From positions 1 through 5,521 of the forward strand of contig SLAK01000415.1 of the NCBI GenBank assembly GCA_007126855.1: a stretch of DNA of 5,521 nt, written 5' to 3'. Positions 1 through 3,226 of the stretch are shown here, piece by piece (position 1 is the first letter of the stretch; the number at the start of each line of letters is the position of its first letter). The notes under the pieces are model-generated. The model was not told the DNA's origin. It worked only from the letters and a program-made list of their open reading frames with translations, and did not search any database. The stretch comes from Dehalococcoidia bacterium. Its GTDB lineage: Bacteria > Chloroflexota > Dehalococcoidia > Tepidiformales > Tepidiformaceae. The position numbers were made by a program, and so were the translations under genes.

Positions 1-2
1 GG

Positions 3-302
3 GAAACTTCTCGCCCTACGACACCCACCCCTGGGCTGGAATACGACGTACTCGTCGAAATTGAGCGTTGCGACCCGGGCGAAGCTATTGGCACAGTCAC
101 AAACAACGGTGACGAGACCGTCAACGTGTTCATCGATGTGACCTTCGAGGATGCCGATGGCGTGAAGGTGGGCGACCGCATCGCCACAGCTCGAGCGGTC
201 GCCCCGGGAACCACCCGGGATTGGGATGCTCCGTACCTCGGCATCAACGATTACGAAACCTGTCATGCGCGCATCAGTAGCGTCTTCAGCGCTCCCGATT
301 GA
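3..302 (+). CDS. C-terminal part of an FxLYD-like domain protein, probably exported (5' end outside window)
   Basis: The gene enters from the left edge and ends at TGA 300-302, leaving 99 visible residues. Residues 1-13 are a Thr/Pro-rich linker of the kind that joins a signal peptide or lipoprotein anchor to a folded domain. The rest resembles an FxLYD-type beta-sandwich: the strand-turn 'GTVTNNGDETVNV' (residues 30-42), then 'VTFEDADGVKVGD' (46-58), and a 'VAPGTTRDW' loop (66-74), matching the usual pattern of G-x-V-x-N, a strand ending in D-x-x-G, and a late PG turn. Cys23 and Cys87 flank the domain and could form a disulfide, which would fit an extracytoplasmic location. Family members are often small secreted or membrane-anchored proteins without a known enzymatic role. 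The signal peptide, if any, is outside the window, so export is inferred. It is convergent with the OsmC-like gene and has no evident functional link to it. Confidence 0.72.
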   Translation, partial: ETSRPTTPTPGLEYDVLVEIERCDPGEAIGTVTNNGDETVNVFIDVTFEDADGVKVGDRIATARAVAPGTTRDWDAPYLGINDYETCHARISSVFSAPD

Positions 303-380
303 TCACTCCGCCATCTCCCGAATCGGACAGGCGCCCCAGGAGCGACCACCGCGGTCGTCTCGAAGACGTCGTGAGCGCAA

Positions 381-406
381 CCCTTCGCTTCCCCGCAAGC
401 GAAGGG
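381..406 (+). terminator. Perfect 10-bp hairpin, possible terminator of the FxLYD-like gene
   Basis: CCCTTCGCTT (381-390) and AAGCGAAGGG (397-406) are exact reverse complements around a 6-base loop. The hairpin starts 78 bases after the FxLYD-like stop codon. No T-run follows on the + strand, so it would be a U-less terminator of the type often proposed for high-GC actinomycetes. It could instead be an RNA-processing or 3'-stability element. The structure is certain; the role is inferred. Confidence 0.4.
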
Positions 407-458
407 GCCGATCTACGCGTGTTTCGCGCATGCCACGCGCGGATCCTGAGCTCAATCC

Positions 459-497
459 AAAAAAAAGCCGGGGCCGCTTCAAGCCGGCCCCAGCTTT
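459..497 (-). terminator. Intrinsic terminator of the OsmC-like gene
   Basis: Read on the minus strand, the sequence begins 24 bases after the OsmC-like stop. It forms a stem of AAAGC (497-493), a single A/C mismatch, GGGGCCG (491-485), an 8-base loop, and the matching right arm down to 464. An uninterrupted run of eight T residues (466-459, seen as A's on the + strand) overlaps and follows the stem. The A/T-rich base of the stem gives it partial bidirectional character, so it may also stop + strand transcription. Confidence 0.85.
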
Positions 498-521
498 ACT
501 TGACTCCCCGGTCCATCGGAT

Positions 522-1097
522 TTACTGAACCATCAGGTCCACGTTAACGGGGACGCCGTGGGCGACCATGTCGAAGACCGCCGAGCGCTCCTGGGCACGA
601 TCGATGAGTTCCTGGATCTTCTCGGGTGTGGCGTCAGCCTTCACCTTGAAGGTCGCCTTGATGTCGGTGAAGCCGTTGCGGACTTCGTCGGAGATGCCCA
701 GGGCGCCGCGGGCATCCATGTTGCCGTGGAGCGTCGATTCGACGGACTCGAGGCGCACACCGCGCGCAGAGGCGACGTACACGAGCGAGGTGGTGAGGCA
801 TGCTGCGAGGGCGTGGAGCAAGTACTCCGCGGGGTTTGCCCCGGTATCGGTGCCAAGGAGCACTGCCGGCTCGCCGGCGTCGATGACAAACGCCGACGTG
901 CGGGACTGGTCCTCCTGGCCTGCGCCGTAGAAGTCCTTGATGGTGCTACGGTTGTGGGCGCCGTTGATCCAGCGGTTGGTGGCCCGGAACTGCATCTTTC
1001 CAAGCTCAGGTGTCTCCTTGATGACATCCAGCGTGCCGAAAAGTTGTTCCGTGCTAATGCCGTTGAGGTACTTGGGCTTTTCCGTTACCTGTGTCAT
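522..1097 (-). CDS. OsmC/Ohr-family protein with a single cysteine
   Basis: This 191-residue cytosolic protein has the OsmC/Ohr alpha+beta fold. Classical members reduce organic hydroperoxides with a pair of reactive cysteines. The family signature is visible: a substrate-domain strand around 'TSAFVIDAGEPAVLLG' (67-82), the central helix 'NPAEYLLHALAACLTTSL' (88-105), and the C-terminal 'AQERSAVFDMV' helix and 'VPVNVDLMV' strand (169-190). Cys100 in the central helix matches the first conserved cysteine. It is the only cysteine in the protein, so the usual C-terminal partner is missing. The start is set at 1097 because AAAGGA lies 7 bases upstream; a longer frame reaches 1145 but has no support. 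The N-terminal 40 residues are longer than in compact Ohr proteins, as seen in an actinobacterial OsmC-like subgroup I recall. The gene follows the flavoprotein gene in the same direction after a 206-base gap with a hairpin, so it is probably transcribed separately. Family assignment is firm; peroxidase activity is doubtful. Confidence 0.93.
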   Translation of the reverse strand: MTQVTEKPKYLNGISTEQLFGTLDVIKETPELGKMQFRATNRWINGAHNRSTIKDFYGAGQEDQSRTSAFVIDAGEPAVLLGTDTGANPAEYLLHALAACLTTSLVYVASARGVRLESVESTLHGNMDARGALGISDEVRNGFTDIKATFKVKADATPEKIQELIDRAQERSAVFDMVAHGVPVNVDLMVQ

Positions 1098-1132
1098 TGG
1101 TGTTTCCTTTCGATGTTGGTCTTGCCGGCCAG

Positions 1133-1138
1133 GTATTA
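1133..1138 (-). promoter_or_regulatory. Weak candidate -10 box for the OsmC-like gene
   Basis: On the minus strand TAATAC lies 35 bases upstream of the OsmC-like ATG, which would give a leader of about 30 bases. I find no convincing -35 hexamer at 16-18 bases upstream, so this is only a candidate. Confidence 0.25.
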
Positions 1139-1247
1139 CCGACAATTGAAGACTACGGGCCAGCCCGGGCGGAGACTTGAAGCTTTGCTGGAGAAGCCAT
1201 GAAGAGTTTCTGCAGAAGCGGGGTGTGGTGGTGCAAGCTAACGCGAA

Positions 1248-1273
1248 GACCCCGCAGTATTCGCTGCGGGGTC
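1248..1273 (-). terminator. Perfect 10-bp hairpin after the flavoprotein gene
   Basis: GACCCCGCAG (1248-1257) and CTGCGGGGTC (1264-1273) are exact reverse complements around a 6-base loop. On the minus strand the hairpin begins 30 bases after the flavoprotein stop codon and is followed by TTCGCGTTAGC, which has only short T stretches. It is most likely the terminator of the three-gene cluster, although the poor U-tract leaves room for partial read-through into the OsmC-like gene. Confidence 0.65.
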
Positions 1274-1303
1274 CATGGGTGGCTGCGACGTGGCGTCATG
1301 AGG

Positions 1304-2542
1304 TCACAGGTCGGACGGAGGCATGGAGAGTGCCACAGCGCCGACGTATTCATAGGCGACATTTGCGGCAAGCGGATGCATGAAGGCCCCGGCGCGCACG
1401 TCGCGCCAGTATCGTGAGAGCGGGTGCTTGCTCATGTAGGCGCCTCCGCCGGACATGGTCATGGCACGGTCGACGATGCGCACCGCCGCCTGGTTGATGA
1501 ACGCCTTCGCGCGCTGCGCCTCACTGAAGACGGCATGAGCGGTTTCGAGGTCGCCGTAGCCTGTCGGGTGTTCGGCGTAGTGCTGGTCGATCATGTGCAG
1601 GGCACGGCTGAATATAGCCCGCGAGGCGGCGAGGTCGATCGAGCTTTCGGCTGCGAGATGGTGAAAGGTGCTCCGAACCGCTTCATCTCCCAGGCGCGCG
1701 TGTTTTGCCTGTACAGACGAGACGCCTGCCTGGAACGCCGCTTCGGCCACTCCCAGGGATGCTGACGCGTGCGCGGGGCCCGACATGAGCACGTTTTCCA
1801 GGAACTCGGCGCTTATCTTGCCGGCGGGCACGCCTTTGCCCGGGCCGCGCGGACTCAAGGGAACGTCCTTGAACGTCACGGTGACGCTCCCCGACGACCG
1901 CATGCCCAGCGCATCCCAATCGTCGTGGACAGTGATCCCCGGTGTGTTCCGGTCGACCACGGTGTAGGCGTAGCGCGGGACGCCCTCATCGTCCTTGTAG
2001 GTTAGGGACACCGAAAAATGGGTTGCGGCGGGTGCCATGCTGCAGATGATCTTGCGGCCGTTTAACACCCAGTCGTCCCCATGCTTGTGCGCACTGGCGG
2101 AATGATACGTCAGCCGCTGGTCGGCCTCGCTAATCGCGGCGGCGATAACCGCCCTGCCTTGCGCGATCTGTGCCATCGTGGCTCCGACCGCCATAGTTCG
2201 CGCCCGGTCTTCGCGGTTGCCGGCGATATGCCACTGGCGGCTGAAGGTGAGCATGGCAAGCAGGTGCATGTTCACCCCGAGGGTAATCCCGGCATCGCCG
2301 CGGGCGAGCCGGCTGGAAGCCACGATCACGTCGTGAACTGAATCCACGCCCCAGCCGCCACATTCGACCGGCAGCGGCGCGTAGAGGTAGCCGCACTCGC
2401 GGAGCGTTTCAATGTGTTCGTGCGGGAAGCGGCCGTTCTGGTCATTGTCCGCAGCAGCTTTGTCGAACTCGGCTGCGAGGTGTTCTGCCGCGTCCACCAT
2501 TCGACGGCCGGGCATGGTTAGAGGCTGGACTTCGTTTTCCAT
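1304..2542 (-). CDS. Acyl-CoA dehydrogenase-fold flavoprotein without the expected catalytic Glu
   Basis: This 412-residue protein has the full acyl-CoA dehydrogenase (ACAD) layout. An N-terminal helical domain (about 10-130) contains 'GYLYAPLPVECGGWG' (51-65). A middle beta domain (about 131-235) contains 'AISEAD' (136-141), 'WVLNGRKI' (158-165) and 'ALGMRSSGS' (211-219). A C-terminal helical domain (about 245-400) ends with 'GGGAYM' (365-370) and 'SRYWRDVRAGAFMHPL' (376-391). FAD would bind between the middle and C-terminal domains. Aligning R380-D381 with the R-D of 'RDAKIYQIYEGT' in medium-chain ACAD puts His389 where the catalytic Glu sits. ACAD-fold flavin monooxygenases (group D, such as DszC) lack that Glu, so a monooxygenase or another non-classical reaction is plausible; the substrate is unknown. 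AAAGGA lies 10 bases before the chosen ATG. Only 15 bases separate it from the preceding zinc-ribbon stop, and the ribosome site overlaps that stop codon, indicating co-translation in an operon. Fold assignment is firm; reaction type is inferred. Confidence 0.93.
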   Translation of the reverse strand: MENEVQPLTMPGRRMVDAAEHLAAEFDKAAADNDQNGRFPHEHIETLRECGYLYAPLPVECGGWGVDSVHDVIVASSRLARGDAGITLGVNMHLLAMLTFSRQWHIAGNREDRARTMAVGATMAQIAQGRAVIAAAISEADQRLTYHSASAHKHGDDWVLNGRKIICSMAPAATHFSVSLTYKDDEGVPRYAYTVVDRNTPGITVHDDWDALGMRSSGSVTVTFKDVPLSPRGPGKGVPAGKISAEFLENVLMSGPAHASASLGVAEAAFQAGVSSVQAKHARLGDEAVRSTFHHLAAESSIDLAASRAIFSRALHMIDQHYAEHPTGYGDLETAHAVFSEAQRAKAFINQAAVRIVDRAMTMSGGGAYMSKHPLSRYWRDVRAGAFMHPLAANVAYEYVGAVALSMPPSDL

Positions 2543-2557
2543 TTCTGATCATTCCTT

Positions 2558-2731
2558 TCAAACTGAGGGGGCGGTGGCGATGCGGGCAGAGCGACGGAAC
2601 CGCCCCACTGCCGCAGCAACCGGACCGCATGTTGCACAGGTGAGAATGGCGACCCGGCGCATTCCGCCTGGGATGGAACCGAATCGGGGCGCGGGCTTGA
2701 CGATGGACTGGCAGCGAGGGCAGCGAATCAC
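2558..2731 (-). CDS. 57-aa zinc-ribbon microprotein (second of a tandem pair)
   Basis: This small gene starts at GTG 2731 and stops at TGA 2558-2560. AAGGAG (2744-2739) sits 7 bases before the GTG, a strong ribosome site that decides the start. The protein begins 'MIRCPRCQSIV' and has a second knuckle 'LTCATCG' (30-36). Cys4, Cys7, Cys32 and Cys35 form two CxxC pairs that should bind one Zn(II) in a zinc ribbon. The linker contains 'PGGMRR' (21-26), and the C-terminal tail is basic, with 'GRFRRSARIA' at 43-52. There is no signal peptide or membrane segment. It lies 27 bases after the first zinc-ribbon gene and 15 bases before the flavoprotein gene; its TGA overlaps the flavoprotein ribosome site. 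It matches the first microprotein in cysteine spacing exactly. I do not recognise a named family. Binding to the flavoprotein, to nucleic acid, or metal handling are all possible. Confidence 0.8.
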   Translation of the reverse strand: MIRCPRCQSIVKPAPRFGSIPGGMRRVAILTCATCGPVAAAVGRFRRSARIATAPSV

Positions 2732-2738
2732 GGCAAAT

Positions 2739-2744
2739 CTCCTT
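2739..2744 (-). promoter_or_regulatory. Ribosome binding site of the 57-aa zinc-ribbon gene
   Basis: AAGGAG on the minus strand with a 7-base spacer to GTG 2731. It is the best Shine-Dalgarno match in the cluster and is strong evidence that this short frame is translated. Confidence 0.8.
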
Positions 2745-2758
2745 CGCGTCTTGATGGT

Positions 2759-2944
2759 CTAGGCCACGCCGGCGAGGCGCGCCAGGTTCGCGGCCACCCC
2801 GGAGGTGGTCCCGAAGTACGAATATGCGTCGAAGTGACGCCGGCACGTGTGGCAGCTCATCACGGCTGCGGCGCGCGGCCTGGACCGTCCGTTCTGGTAG
2901 TCCGGGCCAAACAACGAGTCTGAATGGCAATAAGGGCAGATCAC
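2759..2944 (-). CDS. 61-aa zinc-ribbon microprotein (first of a tandem pair)
   Basis: The protein starts 'MICPYCHSDSLFG' and carries a second knuckle 'SCHTCRRHF' (30-38). Cys3, Cys6, Cys31 and Cys34 give C-x2-C-x24-C-x2-C, a one-zinc ribbon. The linker is polar and basic ('QNGRSRPR', 17-24). The tail is aromatic and then Ala/Leu-rich ('DAYSYF', 39-44; 'VAANLARLAG', 50-59). The start is placed at GTG 2944 because GGAGG (2954-2950) sits 5 bases upstream. An in-frame ATG at 2956 overlaps that GGAGG and has no good ribosome site, and the frame stays open to a TTG at 3043 with no support. If ATG were used, the protein would gain four residues. It is the first gene of the minus-strand cluster and is 27 bases from the second microprotein, which has identical cysteine spacing. 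I do not recognise a named family; the zinc-ribbon assignment rests on the motif only. Confidence 0.78.
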   Translation of the reverse strand: MICPYCHSDSLFGPDYQNGRSRPRAAAVMSCHTCRRHFDAYSYFGTTSGVAANLARLAGVA

Positions 2945-2949
2945 GGCAT

Positions 2950-2954
2950 CCTCC
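2950..2954 (-). promoter_or_regulatory. Ribosome binding site fixing the first zinc-ribbon start
   Basis: GGAGG on the minus strand, 5 bases before GTG 2944. It overlaps the alternative in-frame ATG (2956-2954), which argues for the GTG as the true start. Confidence 0.6.
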
Positions 2955-2960
2955 ATTGGG

Positions 2961-2985
2961 GTGGGCGCCGGCGCTACAAGCCCAC
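2961..2985 (-). promoter_or_regulatory. Leader hairpin next to the ribosome site of the zinc-ribbon cluster
   Basis: GTGGGC and GCCCAC (2961-2966 and 2980-2985) pair as a 6-bp stem. The loop side includes most of a perfect 10-base palindrome, GCGCCGGCGC (2965-2974), which offers an alternative pairing. On the minus-strand RNA the structure ends 6 bases before the GGAGG of the first zinc-ribbon gene, so it could affect ribosome access. It matches no riboswitch class I can recognise. Confidence 0.4.
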
Positions 2986-3010
2986 TTCGCAAATGTGTAT
3001 GTTCTTTGTA

Positions 3011-3033
3011 CCCGGACTCTTCACCGGTCCGGG
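3011..3033 (-). promoter_or_regulatory. Second inverted repeat in the divergent control region
   Basis: CCCGGAC (3011-3017) and GTCCGGG (3027-3033) are exact reverse complements around 9 bases. It lies about 67 bases upstream of the first zinc-ribbon start. It could be a leader hairpin if transcription begins further right, or a DNA operator. There is no T-run after it in either direction, so a terminator is unlikely. Confidence 0.4.
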
Positions 3034-3210
3034 GTGCCGACAAAATGACCGTAGCCCTCCGTTAGACGCGAACCTTGAAGTTGCCGTGGAGATTTCTTAC
3101 AGATCCCGTGGATTCGTATCACTGACTTTTGTACACTCATATCTCGGCCGATCCGGCAGCGTAGTCCGGAGACGCCAGTCGAATGGTCGGTGAACGGCGA
3201 GGTAACGCCC

Positions 3211-3219
3211 GGGAGGGGG
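3211..3219 (+). promoter_or_regulatory. Purine-rich ribosome binding site of the ATPase regulator
   Basis: GGGAGGGGG precedes GTG 3227, with the GGAGG core 10 bases upstream and the following G-run 7 bases upstream. An in-frame TTG at 3221 is only 4 bases from the core, and an in-frame TAA at 3203 excludes earlier starts, so GTG 3227 is preferred. Confidence 0.6.
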
Positions 3220-3226
3220 CTTGCCG

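Larger units (their letters stand above)
303..521. other. Convergent intergenic region with two hairpins
   Basis: These 219 bases separate the stop of the FxLYD-like gene from the stop of the OsmC-like gene. They contain a perfect 10-bp inverted repeat at 381-406, a weaker 6-bp stem (416-421 with 434-439) and a clear terminator at 459-497. Open frames across the stretch give Arg/Pro/Ser-rich translations with no recognisable domain, so I regard it as non-coding. Confidence 0.6.
2945..3226. promoter_or_regulatory. Divergent promoter region between the zinc-ribbon/flavoprotein cluster and the ATPase regulator
   Basis: These 282 bases separate two outward-reading genes and must hold promoters for both. 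It contains AT-richer patches around 2990-3010 and 3095-3145 and the two inverted repeats listed separately. For the + strand, TACACT (3132-3137) is a possible -10 box with a poor -35 (TGGATT, 3109-3114). I find no convincing promoter for the minus strand. No open frame here has a convincing start and domain. Confidence 0.6.

Noticed and set aside
226..547. Two overlapping short frames after the FxLYD-like gene
   Set aside because: Both run through the hairpins and the terminator, give Arg/Pro/Ser-rich translations, and have no convincing ribosome site or domain.
558..1202. 214-codon open frame on the plus strand
   Set aside because: It is antisense to the OsmC-like gene, which has a clear fold signature and ribosome site. 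The plus-strand translation shows no domain.
2442..2930. 162-codon minus-strand frame spanning the zinc-ribbon region
   Set aside because: It runs out of frame through both zinc-ribbon genes and into the flavoprotein gene. The alternative frames have CxxC pairs, their own ribosome sites and tight spacing, which this frame lacks.
3004..3134. Direct repeat TTTGTAC (3005-3011 and 3128-3134), the second overlapping TGTACA
   Set aside because: A 7-base repeat 123 bases apart is weak evidence for an operator pair and may be chance. No further symmetry supports it.
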